NCBI GenBank assembly: GCA_039881145.1
Contig: JAYKKI010000134.1
Span: 1,894,001-1,958,000 of the forward strand
Direction of reading: 5' to 3'
DNA: 64,000 bases
From: Druceiella hillmani
Taxonomy: Eukaryota > Arthropoda > Insecta > Lepidoptera > Hepialidae
Shown here one piece after another: positions 52,111 to 64,000 of this stretch (its first letter is position 1; every line of letters begins with the position of its first letter). A program made the translations under genes and the position numbers. The notes beneath the pieces are model-generated. The model was not told where the DNA came from. It saw only the letters and a list, made by a program, of their open reading frames with translations, and made no database searches.

Positions 52111-53330
52111 ATTAATACGTGAAGCAAAAATTTTGGACCCCTTTTTACGAAAATTGCGCGGACGGAGGAGTATGAAATTTGGCATACTTATAGTTTATAT
52201 GTAGGAGAAGTGCAAAACGCTAATATTTTTCAATAATAATGCTTATAAAGTACATTAAATCATTAAATAAAACATTACACACACTACCATGCATCTGACA
52301 CACACATGTATATACATACAATTGACATATGAGTAGTCCATAGTTTTATTTTTCCGCTGGCTTTCCATTGTAGTTTATCTGCCAGACAGTTCGCAAGATA
52401 TTGTGCTTCAACTTTGTTATTTTCTCATATATAATTGTAAAAAGTTTTATCTTTTATATAGACTTACAGTTGTTATCATTTAATGTAACCTTATTAATAA
52501 TAATCATAATATTAATACGTGAAGCAAAAACGTTGTGCCTCTTTTACGAAAATTACGTGGACGGAGGAGTATGAAATTTGGCACAGTTAAAGTTTGTATG
52601 GAGGAGTACGGAAAGCTAAAATTTTTATATAATAATGCATTAGAAACACATTAAATTAATAAAGAAAATATTACACATACTACCATGCGTTTGACAAACA
52701 CACACACAAATGTATATGCACACATATTGACATATGAGTTGTCCATAATTTTATTTTTCGGCTGGCTTTCCGTTGTAGTTTATCTGCTCGACAGTTTCTA
52801 AGTTATTGTGCTTTAACTTTGTTATTTTCCCATATATAGTAGTAAAAAATTTTACCTTTTATCTGAAATAAGAGTTATTACGATTTAATAAAATATTATT
52901 TAATTTTCTAAAGATTAATAATAACCATAATTTAAAGGTTAATAATAACCAAAATATTAATATGCAAAGCAAAACCTTTATACTTCTTTTTACGAAAATT
53001 ACGCGTCCGGAGGAGTATGAAATTTGGCACAGTTAAAGTTTATATGGAGAAGAGTGCTGAAAGCTAATATTTTTACATAGAAAGAGATATATCGATTTTT
53101 ATTAGAAATACATGCGTTTGACACACATACATATATACACACACATATGTACTATTTTGTTTATGGTTGAAGTCTATGGTCAAACTGAGATTAATATTAT
53201 TTGTCCATAGTCTTACTGAATGTCAAAAATAATCATAATTATGATAATGTTTGATAATTATCATAATTATGATTATTTTTGAATAATTCATAGTTTGTTT
53301 CGCATACACATATTAATAGACCGAACGCAA
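52111..53330 (+). repeat. Three related modules in the 5' part of Helitron 2
   Basis: Units start at 52111, 52511 and 52956, matching the layout in copy 1. The triplication therefore predates the separation of the two copies. Confidence 0.85.
53224..53281. repeat. 25-bp perfect inverted repeat present only in Helitron 2
   Basis: Arms 53224-53248 and 53257-53281 with an 8-base loop. Copy 1 has only the left arm (10662-10686) before the sequences rejoin at 'ttcatagtttg'. Confidence 0.92.
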
Positions 53331-53367
53331 ATTTAAATAATATTAATAGCTTACAAATGAAGAAGTA

Positions 53368-55341
53368 ATGTTTAGAGATACATATAAATGTACACTAAAT
53401 GTAATTCCAAGACTTTTTCATAGTTATGATTGTGGATTAATAGATTTACAATGCAGGTTTTGCAATGCGAAATGTTTTGAATCTGAAGTGACTTTAAGTG
53501 ACAGGAGTGAATTCACTGAATGTTGTCATAAGGGTAAAGCAATATTACCGCCCTTAAGTCAAAATGAATATTTTAAATCATTGTATTATGGACTTATTTC
53601 AAATGAATCTTCAATCAAAAGTAAGGCAAAAAATTAGTTTGAAAACATTCGAAAATATAATTCATCATTTGCTATGGTTAGCTCAGAAGCTAAAATTTTG
53701 CGGGGCAGTTACAAGTGGAGTGTATCATTTCAAAAACATGATGGTTTTATCACAGATCAGGTTCAATAAATACGGCATGTGGTCGCTCATCATGTTGTGG
53801 GCAATTCGATTTTTGTGATGTCGACACTATCAATTATATATCATCAATTATAGATTACAACAACATTTTAATCAAACATGCGATAACAATATAATGCGCA
53901 AAATATCTCTTGAATTGGAACGCAGTAATCCTTTGGTTCGGTCATTCATTGCAATGAAACATCATTGTCACAGAGTTGAAAATAAAAAAAAAGGAATTTG
54001 TATGCTCATTAATGTAAATCATGATTTAAATAAACGCCATTTCAATGATGCAGTTCAAACTGATGTAGCAGTAATATTTAGTACAGTTGATGGTGAGCCA
54101 CCTTCCAACGAAATATGATTTCAATTTCAAAAATGAATAGTATCATCAAAAATATCTCAATTTTAAATTCATCATTAGACCCTTGAGCACATCCATTACT
54201 TTTCCATATGGTGATACTGGGTGGCATATCAATATTCCTCATAACGTACCAACTATATCTAATTCAAGAGCACCCAGAAAAAAATTAGCCATTCTTCAGT
54301 ATGCAGCCTATCGACTTGCGATTAGAGAAGATTTCAGCATGTAGCACCATTCACAAAAAATTATTTCTGCAGTGGATAGTGAGAATATATGTGAGAATAG
54401 AGGGCTCAAGATTACATTGCATTCGACAAAATCAAACAATTCTTAGATCTGAAGTTTACGAAAATTTAACAGACTACTTAGAATTGAACATGAATGCCAG
54501 GAATGTTGGTCGTAGAGTAATTTTACCATCTTCATTCAATGGATGAAGATGGTAAAATTACTCATATCATATCATATAAAATTACTCATATAAAATCACT
54601 AAATAATCTCCAAGAAATATGTATCAGAATTATTTAGATGCAATGTCAATTGTACAACATTTCGGAAAACCGTCTTTATTTATTACAATGACTTGGAATC
54701 CAAGTTGGCCAGAAATAGTTAACAACATTGGTGTAGGTGAAGCTGCTAATTTTAGACCTGATATTATTGTGTCAAAGTTGAAAGCATTCATAGAGGGCCT
54801 TATACAAAATAATATCTTTGGTAAAGTTGAAGCACTCATTTATACAATTGAATTTCAAAAAAGAGGATTACCTCATGTTCCCTTTTTACTCACTTTAAAT
54901 GAGCAAGATAAAATTGTTAATGCTATAGATATTGATAAAGTTGTATCTGCGGAGATTCCTCACATTGAAACACATCCAACAATACATAAATATGTTGTAA
55001 AAGATGTGATGCATGGTCCATGCGGAGTACTTAGTCCTAATTCTGTATGTATGAGAGATGGAAAGTGTATAAAAGAGTATCCAATACGATTTAATGAAAC
55101 TACATGTGAATCGTTAAATAGGTATCCATTATACAGAAGACGTGATAATGGTATTAATGCAGAAGTTCGTGGTAGTTGCCTTGACAATCGGTATGTTGTA
55201 CCATACAATCCATATTTACTTGCTAAATTTAATTGCCATATAAATGTTGAAGTATGTACTACAGTCAAAAGTGTCAAATACATTTATAAATATGTGTATA
55301 AAGGCTATGGCAATGCATCTGTTGAACTAGAATCTGGTTGA
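53368..55341 (+). pseudogene. Helitron 2 Rep region (HUH nuclease), broken
   Basis: The N-terminal frame 53368-53637 extends further upstream than in copy 1 and includes HSYDCGLIDLQCRFCNAK, ending at a private stop. Fragments follow at 53564-53818, 53894-54118 and 54301-54546, then a long frame 54619-55341 of 240 codons. That frame holds FITMTWNPSWPEI, IEFQKRGLPHVPF and the tyrosine motif YIYKYVYKG uninterrupted. The HUH motif again has Pro in place of the second His. Four Rep terminations match copy 1 (53816, 54116, 54544, 55339). The inverted insertion after SSFNG is also present. The catalytic tyrosines are kept but the metal site is damaged, so nuclease activity is unlikely. Confidence 0.9.
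54515..54563. repeat. 21-bp inverted repeat inside Helitron 2 Rep
   Basis: Arms 54515-54535 and 54543-54563, identical in structure to 11920-11968. It is therefore an inherited lesion. Confidence 0.9.
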
Positions 55342-57250
55342 AATGAACAAGGTCAAAATATAGAAATTAATGAAGTTACCAATTTTTTAATTGGTCGTTA
55401 TGTCAGATCAACAGAAGCCATATGGCGCATCTATTACTTACCAATGCATTTTCAGTCACATACTATAATCAGACTTGATATTCATTTACCGCGTCGACAG
55501 AATGTATACTTCCGAGAAAGGCAAGAACGTCAAGTAATTGGTAATGAAAGACAAACAAAATTATTAGCATTTTTTGAGTTGAATCGATCAGATCCATCAG
55601 CACGAGAGTATAAATATACTGAAATTCCTATGCATTATGTGTGGGAAGATTCCCGAAATAAATGGAAGAAGAGAATCCGTGGAGGTGATAAAATCATAAG
55701 AAGGATATATGTAGTGTCATCAAAAGATATCGAACTTTTTCACTTACGATTGCTTTTATTACATGTCTGTGGTCCGAAATCATTCAAGGATGTTAGAACA
55801 TACAATGAATTTTATACCCTTCTTTTGTTGAAGCGTGCCATACTTGCAGAATAGCTTCAAATGATAATGAATGGCGGGAATGTTTAAATGAATCAAAAGA
55901 ATTACATTCACCAAAACAAATGCGGAATTTATTTGGTTACATTTGTGCAATAAATGTGCCAGCCAATGCATTAGCGTTATGGAATGAATTTAAAGAATAT
56001 CTTAGTGAAGATTTTCTAAGACTTTACAACGAAGAAGTATCCTTTAATAGAGCTCAATTAGAAATTGATGATATTTTGAATATTCATAATTTGTCCTGTC
56101 AAATTCTTGGTGTACCAGTTCCCACATACTCGCAAAGAATAGAAGAAGAAAATACTAATGATATAATAGAACAAGAGATGCTGTTTTGTGAGTATTATGA
56201 AAGTGCAAATATTGAACAGCGTAATCTCATTGATCAAGTTATTCGTGACATTTTGTATCATAATACTGGATTCAATGTTTTTTGTTTAACCGCTCACGCT
56301 GGTTGTGGCAAAACATTCACTCAAACAGCATTAATTCAGAAATTAAATTCGCTTAATCTTCGTTGTATTCCAATTGCGTTCAGTGGCATAGCTTCAACTT
56401 TATTACTTGGAGGTAGGACTTTACATAATGCGTTTAAATTGCCTATATCCATTTTAGAAAATTCTGTATCAAATATTACTGCAAATAGTAGCTACGGTAG
56501 TTTCATAAATTCATCATCATTGATAATTATTTATGAAGTTTCTATGTGTTCTTTGCAAGTCTGAAAATCATAGATAGATTATTGCGTGGTCTATGTGATG
56601 AAAATGATAAACATAGAGTGTTTGGAGGAAAAACTATACTTCTGTGCGGTGATTTTCGGCAAATCTTACCAGTAATCCCACATGGATCACATGGATCAAT
56701 GAATTTCTTAATAAAGTTACATTTACTCGAAATATGAGAGCTTTACCAAATAAAAAAGAATTTGTAGAATTCTTGAAAAAAATTGGTAATGATAAGGCCC
56801 CACAATTCTCTTAGTTTGGTAAAAATGTTATTGAAATACCTCATCAATTAATAGGAGATAAAAACAATATTATTCATGAGGTGTATGGAAATATTTCCAA
56901 TAACATACTTTCAGAATATATATTGAACTCTGTTATTTTAGCACCTACAAATGACGATTGTACTTTGATTAATACTGATATACTTAATCAAATTCCTGGT
57001 GAACAGCGAACATATCATAGCTATGATAAAATAATTTATGATAATGACAATGACATCAATAACTATCCGGTAGAGTTTTTAAATTCTTTGTCTATTAGTG
57101 GTTTACCACCGCATAAGTTATTATTGAAAGTTAATTGCATAGTTTTATTGATCATAAACTTAAATATTAAGGACGCATTAGTCAATGGCACAAGAATGCG
57201 CATTAAATTGATGCATCGAAATTTATTGCGAAGTTTTAACTGGGACTTCT
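55342..57250 (+). pseudogene. Helitron 2 linker and truncated helicase region
   Basis: The linker is at about 55360-55854. The helicase starts in 55920-56564 with TAHAGCGKTF (Walker A), GGRTLHNAFKLPI and the degraded IIIYEVSM, then the stop shared with copy 1. A second frame, 56546-56737, carries LLRGLCDEND and LLCGDFRQILPVIP (motif III intact, unlike copy 1). A third, 56881-57360, runs through NDDCTLINTDILNQIPGEQ to VNGTRMRIK and then crosses a deletion junction near 57247 into 3' non-coding sequence. Motifs V and VI are missing. A helicase lacking these motifs should not work. Confidence 0.88.
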
Positions 57251-57436
57251 GGGTATTCTTTATTTTTCTCCTTTTTGAATTCCATATAATTTATTTTTTT
57301 TTAAATAAGAAAATAACAGCGTTGGCGAAATCTGTAGTTATAGTAGTATATAGTCTTTGACAATAGAACCTTAATAATGTTTGAGCATTATATTTTAATA
57401 ATTTATATTAAATAACTTATAATTTAAATTTATTAT

Positions 57437-57451
57437 GGTCGAATTTCGACC
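57437..57451 (+). other. Helitron 2 subterminal hairpin
   Basis: Same 15-base hairpin as in copy 1, 12 bases before CTAG. Confidence 0.9.
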
Positions 57452-57839
57452 ACTGAGCGACCACTAGTATATGCTAAACCTATCACTCCAACGTGCGCGC
57501 AATATGCTTAAAAATGGTTACAAAATTTTCTCTTCACGTATCTTCAAATAGATTACCTAAATTTAGATTCTTATTTGTTACAATACTACATGCGACTTTC
57601 GATAGTTTTGAAATAAGTATCATGCCATTTTTTCGTTACCACCTTAGTAGAAAAACAATGCTTTGTGAAGGTTGAAAAGCAACCTTCACAATTGCTAAAA
57701 CTTTGGTAACTTTGGTAAAGCTAAAGCTTGGCAGGATTACATGTATCAATATCATGTACAAAGTTGTGACATGTATAACGTGACATGTGTAACATTAAAC
57801 AAATTTTTTAGCGTTCCTTCCGTGTATGTAAAGTGGGAG

Positions 57840-58400
57840 GAGGTGATTATTTATTTGCATACCCTATTTTATATGGTAGCGTTGAAAATTACTAAAATTT
57901 TTGGAACTATGTCCTGAATATTTTTAACATAAAAATCCGTTAAAAATATTAAGTTGTCACTATTTGTTAGAGTTATTGATCCTCAGTATCTATTAGACAC
58001 ACGGCTATTTTTGAATATCTGGAAAATTTTTACAAAAGTAGTACCTAAAAGGAAATTATGCAGAAAAACTATCATAGCTAAGTAAGCTCTACTAATTTAC
58101 TAGTCGACCACTTAATGACATGCGTTTGGGTCTGTAAAAAAGTATATGGAAATTCATACAAGTAATCTAAATCGGCTATAAATATAATTTTGTATTTCAA
58201 AATGTATATTTATTAGATCTTCAAAAGATATGTTGGGCAATGTATTTATGTATTTGTATATTGAGAAATAATGCGCTTAAAATATTCATCATATGTTTAT
58301 ACTATAAAATATTTGGTAGGGCACATATATTTTCATTGCGAAAAATTTATATTTGTAAATAGTTTAGTAGAAAATCATTTTTTTACATTCTTTTTGTCTT
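57840..58400 (+). repeat. Lepidopteran interspersed repeat, family member E
   Basis: 'aaactatcatagctaagtaa' and 'atttactagtcgacc' match members B and C. The 3' end is diverged. Confidence 0.5.
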
Positions 58401-59394
58401 TAACAGAATTTTTTATCCATAATATAGGAACATTTTAGCGAATCGAAGTGAAATGAAGCACTCATTGCGACTAAATCATTTGATTATAGAAATAACATTT
58501 AAAATACGTAGTTTAATCATATTTCAGCAGTTTTTTTTTTGCAGTTTTGGAGTTTATCCCAAATTCATATTTAGACCGAAAGAAAGATAATGAGTATATT
58601 GGTTGTTTGTAGTCATCGTAAAAATAATGTAATCCACCAAGAGATTCTTGAAGGTTTTAAAACCGTAAACAAACATTTGAATTTTCTTGTATGCATAGAT
58701 TAAATGGAAACGTTTTTAATAAACTAATTAGTTTTCTATTATATATATTTCACTATATGATGCTGTATTATTTCAAATTTATCATGAAATAAACTTTTAT
58801 TAACCTGCATTTTTGTACTTGGTTTTTACATTCGATACCCGAAGCACATCATTTGACTTGTGAATTAGGTTATACGTTTATATAGATACCACTAGAAGTT
58901 TATGATTCACAAATATTTTTCCATTTGGTACTTCAAAATAATAAAAATGTCAAACTAATTATGGATACATATTTTGATTCAAAATTGAATCACGAACTCT
59001 AATTGGGCTGATGGTAATTCTTATAAAAATTTTCAAATTGAAATAAACTTAAAAATAATCTATAATGATATGATACAATTGGGCTTATATGATGGTGATG
59101 GAATACGGTGGTCGTAAGCTCGTAACGATGTCTAACAGAGACCCATCGACTTATCTAAACGAAAGCTTTTTAATATATTGAAATTTCTTATTATTGTCTA
59201 CGTTATCATCATTTGTCTCTTATTATATCCGACAACATTGTGGAAAAAGTTTAAAGTACAGAGAGATGAAATGTTAAAAAGATTATAACTTAGAATATTA
59301 TATGAATGAGATATTTAAACGAGTTAAAGGGGTGGTGGATCACCCAATTCGTGGTGTTTCGCTGAAAACATATAAAATGTAACATGACGACGCT

Positions 59395-60585
59395 TCTTTG
59401 CTAATTATGTCGCAGTTTTTAGGGTTCCGTATATAAAAAGGAAATAAAGTAGCTACTTTATAAGTTAATTTGCGTGTCCGTTTATCGGTTACGCATGTTT
59501 TTCTCAGAAATATTCAATGGAGAAAGTAGAAATTTGGTGTTGTAGTAAAGTTATTTCAGTTGTTTCGAAAATATTTATGCAGATGTTTTGGAGACAGCAA
59601 ACCCAATTTTTTTTCTTTTTCTTGGACGAAGATATTATTTTAGAGAGCTGTCTCTTGGGATCCTAAAACTTATTTTCTTCTAATTTTTTCCAGAATTGCC
59701 TGTAAGATAATTAGTTCCAAGGATATTATTGAAAGTATCCATGCCATTTCCCCATTAAATTGAACGATGAAACTTCTTAATGAATGGCAGTAAATCAAAT
59801 ATGATTTAAGACATTTGCCACGGGTGGTTGTTATTTTGAAAAATAATTACAACACTTACTCGTACCAGGTCAGAGTCAGAAAATAAGTTTTGGAGGTGAA
59901 CAATGGGACTTCTTAACGGATGTTAGTAAATCAACCGTGATTAAAGATATTTGTTACCAGTACTTATTACTTTGCAAAATAACTATACCGTAGAACCGAT
60001 CAGGATCTGATGATGAGTTCTGGAGATGATCGATCCAAATCCATCCAAGATATTTGTAACTGTTAGTTGTTACTTTGCAAAATAACTGCACCATGAACCA
60101 TGGCATAATCAGTAGTAATTCTAAGTAAATCAGTAGTAAATCAATCGTGATATATATTTGCTACTAATTTTTTGTTACATTAGTTATTACTTTGCAAAAT
60201 CCTCTATTGGATTTCGAATATGAAGAACGAAACTCCTCAAGTGGTAGTTGTTACTTTGCAAAATTTGATATTAGACTTTAGATATCGAGAACGGAACTCC
60301 TCAATGGCTAACAGCTAATCACTGGTGGTCGCTACTATAGCTTCGTTTCTGTGTATTGTTTATAACAAACTTTAGACAAAGAGGAAATTATGTGTATACT
60401 AGGTTTTGCCCATTACTTTTAATAATTATGCAATACTCTAAGAAAGGAAGTAATTAAATATTATTTATTAAATGGTTATTAAATGGAAATAATTAAATGG
60501 CAGTTCAAGATTAATATTTTTAATCACTAAAAATTATAATATAAAATTTCTTTTAAAAAACCGACTACAAAAAAGTAGGTACTAA
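59395..60585 (+). repeat. Degenerate tandem array of a lepidopteran repeat
   Basis: Begins 'ttagggttccgtatataaaa'. It then has about five imperfect units carrying 'ttactttgcaaaataac' (near 59829, 59966, 60070, 60186 and 60248) and 'gtaaatcaaccgtgattaaa'-like strings, spaced roughly 60-135 bases. It ends near 'ccgactacaaaaaagtaggt'. No gene. Confidence 0.6.
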
Positions 60586-61072
60586 AGAGTAAAGTATCAT
60601 TAACTCAAAATACGTACTTACTTAATCGCGATAAATTAGTAAGTTACTGGTTTTTGAAGTCAGCGCCGAGCAACAGTAATAAATTTGTAATTTAATTTAG
60701 TTTATCAAGTAACTTTAAAACCTTCACTTCTAATGTAGTCACAATAAATAGATTCAAAACGGGCGTATTTATAATATAAAATTTACATATGTTTAAGTTG
60801 ATTGACGGTGCTGGTACCAACTTAAAAAATAAGTAACTTAGTTATTTATTGCGGTTAAATAGTAGGTCGGTATAGTTAGGATTCTCTTAAAGTTTAACTA
60901 TAATATTTGACAACCAAATTAAAAATGCCGCGCATACATTATTTTCGAATCTGCGGTTATTAAGATTTTTTATTTACTTTCTTTTTACTATCAGTTAACA
61001 ATATCGGCATGTACAATGATCTTATACTTACGCATATATATGTGTATGTGTGTAGGTATAAACATATACGTG

Positions 61073-61077
<5 letters not shown>

Positions 61078-61119
<42 letters not shown>

Positions 61120-61151
61120 CTATATATATATATATATACATATATATCTAT
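61078..61151. repeat. (AT)n microsatellite
   Basis: AT runs with GTATC interruption, then poly-T. Confidence 0.93.
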
Positions 61152-61269
61152 TTTTTTTTTCTTTTTTTTATTTTCAGTTCATTCTATTTAAATAAACCAA
61201 TACATTATTCGACTTAAAACCGAACAAAAAATAATACGAAGTCGTTATGAATTACGATTATTTTAAGTC

Positions 61270-61530
61270 ACGTTTTTGCACAATCACAGTAGTAAATTTA
61301 ATAACAGTGTCGAAACCCTGCAGCCCCTGGGGCAATTCGTTACGCGACATCGTATTTTGGTTTGCAATACGAGATTATTTTTTCAATTCCTTGCTGGTCT
61401 CTGTATAATTTGTCATTGGTCATCATTCCGAGATGACGATTCGAGCGAGCCTAATTTATTCTCGAGTCGTCGATATTTCCAACTGAATTTGCGAATTAGG
61501 CTCGCAATATTTTTGTGTAAATGTGTAATG
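61270..61530. other. GC-richer block with an inverted repeat, unknown
   Basis: An 85-codon open frame (61276-61533) covers it, but no domain is recognised and no splice context is clear. It could be a conserved non-coding element. Confidence 0.22.
61445..61505. repeat. 12-bp inverted repeat GCGAGCCTAATT
   Basis: Perfect arms 61445-61456 and 61494-61505 around a 37-base loop, within a GC-richer stretch. Confidence 0.8.
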
Positions 61531-63407
61531 TAAGTGCACTCGGTCTATCACCTTTTAGGGAAAACTGCTTGTAGGCTGGTATTTCTCAGTGAATTTCATG
61601 AATAGGTAAATTTGTTGTCATTCACATTATTTTCGTGTTTCCGTACTGATTAAATATTATCGACATCCACATTTACTATCCTAAAATTTTGAAAACATCC
61701 GTATGGAATTTTTTTCGTGGATAGTCAATGTTAATTTATTGTGAGTAAATAAATGTTTTAAAAAAATATCATTATATAAATAAAGAAAAAAATTACTGAC
61801 AAATATTATTACCATCGAATTATCACTATAATCACACTGCAAGATTCGTGCGGTCTATTCCTTTTAAATTTTTTTCCATGTTTTCAGAGTTTCGTGAAGT
61901 AAAATTTTAAAAAAATGTTAAATTGTTTCGAAAATTTCCTATGTTTTGATATTAGTTGCATTGTTATCAGATTTTTTTGCTGTTGCTCCAGGTTGTGAGA
62001 AGTAGTTAGTAAATCTTCTAATTTCTAAAGGTAGATTAACTAGATGCAGTTGTATGGAAAGTATGCCAAAAGTAGCCGTTTTTCTTACATATAAATGGGC
62101 GGACATAGTTTTTCGCTATAAGAGTTTTGCTTTTCCGAGTTTTTTTTCGAGAAAGAATGATAATGTTATGTCCGTAATCTCAAAGCTTTTTTTAATTTTT
62201 TGAAGCTGTCAAAAATATTTGATGATAAATCTTGAAATAACTTTATTTTTGTATTTTATAAGATAAAACAATTCTTCGAAAACCAGTTTCAAATTAATTT
62301 TAATTTTAAAACTTATTATTACTAGGCTTAACTGAGTTCAGATGTTATTTTTATATTATTGATTTACTCACATATATACTCGGTGTATCTAATGCCTTAT
62401 AAAATAATAGTCGAAATATTTTTCCCACAATGGTGGTAAATTATTTTAACCACCTTAGTTATGGCACTATTAAAAGTATATATTCATCCAACTTTCTGAC
62501 AAATTAGAAAATTGAACAATGTGTTGACTTGTTATTATAAACAAAATGTGAAAGTTGTACGTACAAATGTTGCATTCAGATTGTACAAAAAACATAAAAA
62601 AATTAATCATTATGCGTAAATAGCAAAGGGCAGTTACATAATAGTAAATCCTGATGTAACTATTTCGATTCTCTTCATTTGAAAGTTATAATTAATTGTG
62701 ATACTGCAGTATTGATCGAGATAAATTACTATCGTGATACCGCAGTACTGATTTTTGAAATTAGGGAGTACAGACTTTAGCTTGGGGCAATTTTAGAAAT
62801 TCCTTTTATTATGAACCTAAAATTGATCACTTTTTGATAATGGTTGAAATTAAGTATCATGCCTAACATAATACTTGGCCACGTTATCGCGTGAAAGTGA
62901 TGCGGATGGTTGTGTTTAAATAAACTTATTTTAAATATTTTATATTTTTATTTATAAAACTTAAAATATCCAGATTTAGTTCGGAAAACTCTAAAACTTG
63001 CTTCTATTTTTGAGTTCACAAACTTTGATAAGCTTATCATCGGATTTTATTTATGTACTGACATTTTAATAAGCAACGAATGAAAGTATTAAATTCGTAT
63101 AAATGGAAACAAAAATCAAGAAATAATAGCGACAGAGTCATATAAATATAAAGGTAAATCTCTTTTGGTTTACAAATTTAATTTTATTTATTTATTCAAA
63201 GAAATGTAACATATTCGTTTATTTGGATCATGAAAATGTGATCTTGGTCAGTTTTTAATTTACTTCCTTAATTTAAACGCAGATTTGATGAAATGTTAAT
63301 TTTTAATAAAGTTTTTGTGGAAGTTTTGGTCTCCTTTTGTTAAAATGACTTCAGCTTGGGTGCCCAACATCGTCGTGGTATCGCCTACAGTGCTTAGGTA
63401 TTCCCGT

Positions 63408-63411
63408 AAAA

Positions 63412-63492
<81 letters not shown>

Positions 63493-63515
63493 CACACACA
63501 CACACATACATACAT
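63408..63515. repeat. (CA)n(AT)n(CA)n microsatellite
   Basis: CA at both ends and AT in the middle. Frames on both strands here are artefacts. Confidence 0.93.
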
Positions 63516-64000
63516 AAACGCTTATGTACGGTAAAAAGAAAACCTAACCATAAATATCCTAGGTTAGAATGGTGTAAACACATCAAAATTAATCTAACAA
63601 GACATTTAGTTTTATGTATATGCTGGATAAAATATAGTCTGTTTGTTATATAAAAAAGTCTGCAACGCATTATATTCTATTGAAAGAATTGATAGTTTCT
63701 GAAATTATCTCCTACAAACATACAAAATAACAAACCTACATACTCACAAACCTTCCTTACTTGTAATATTATTTTGTCGTGTTTGTAAATTACATGTACA
63801 CAAATAAATTATTGTTTCTGTTTCCAATACAACTTTAATGGTAATGACGATACGATGTAAACGCTTCTTTCAAGCAAAATGCCTTTTTCAAAATGCATTT
63901 GAAGAACCGAGGAATGTGAAGGAAATCGTGAAGTCTGATACTAAACAATTGTGTAACAGAAATGGATAAATTAATTTATAGGTAAATGTTGTTTTAAGCC

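Larger units (their letters stand above)
52104..57467 (+). mobile_element. Helitron copy 2, full length (5.4 kb)
   Basis: The ends match copy 1: TCTATATATTAATACG at 52104 preceded by A, and CTAG at 57464-57467 followed by T, with a hairpin at 57437-57451. Sequence between the ends is very similar to copy 1, with only scattered differences per line. Relative to copy 1 it lacks about 440 bases after 57246 (helicase motifs V and VI), about 34 bases near 56695 and 12 bases near 54772, but keeps 28 bases lost from copy 1 in Rep. The host flanks differ from copy 1, so it is a separate insertion and not a segmental duplication. Its 5' flank is an (AT)n tract. Confidence 0.93.
60586..64000. other. 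AT-rich intergenic sequence, no gene seen
   Basis: Microsatellites and one GC-richer block noted separately; otherwise nothing recognised. A near-duplicate of 'gtgatactgcagtattgat' lies at about 62699-62755. Confidence 0.45.

Overview
The window looks like AT-rich nuclear DNA from a moth or butterfly (Lepidoptera). Four things point there: scattered copies of the repeats that read like 'aggttctgtagcc ... cttatagtttc ... ctcgcacttgacaagt'; remnants ending in motifs like 'gtggtcgcaggcacagctagt'; a mariner relic; and Helitrons. Genes are sparse, introns are long, and (AT)n and (GT)n microsatellites are frequent. The species cannot be named from sequence alone.

There is one clear host gene, on the + strand. 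It is the 3' part of an EVA-1-like type I membrane protein, with five exons at 21998-22147, 32517-32660, 35100-35204, 36601-36783 and 38011-38534. Spliced together these keep one open frame of 367 residues. In order they encode a complete SUEL/galactose-binding-lectin domain (two exons), an acidic and proline-rich extracellular linker (two exons), and a transmembrane helix plus cytoplasmic tail (last exon). Every intron in the set is phase 1. The start codon, signal peptide and any first lectin domain were not found in 1-21997 and probably lie to the left of the window.

Most other recognisable sequence is mobile DNA. Two full-length copies of one Helitron family occupy 9529-15319 and 52104-57467, both on + and both with TC...CTAG ends, a 3' hairpin and a T after CTAG. 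Both carry broken Rep-helicase genes with many of the same stops and a shared His-to-Pro change in the HUH motif. They therefore descend from an already damaged ancestor and were probably copied in trans. A mariner transposase relic lies on the minus strand in an eva-1 intron (33471-34290). A foldback family has two members (1796-2080 and 45004-45208). A 450-bp direct repeat pair (7665-8121 and 15777-16220) brackets Helitron 1.

The most unusual theme is a set of near-perfect, short-loop palindromes: 8953-9034, 16246-16371, 18397-18468, 19301-19362, 27638-27713, 50539-50597, 53224-53281 and the pair inside the Helitron Rep genes. Comparing the two Helitrons and the expected protein suggests that some arose by snap-back copying of adjacent DNA. 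From 38.5 kb to the right end I see no further host gene apart from possible 3' UTR. No convincing tRNA, rRNA or CRISPR array was seen.
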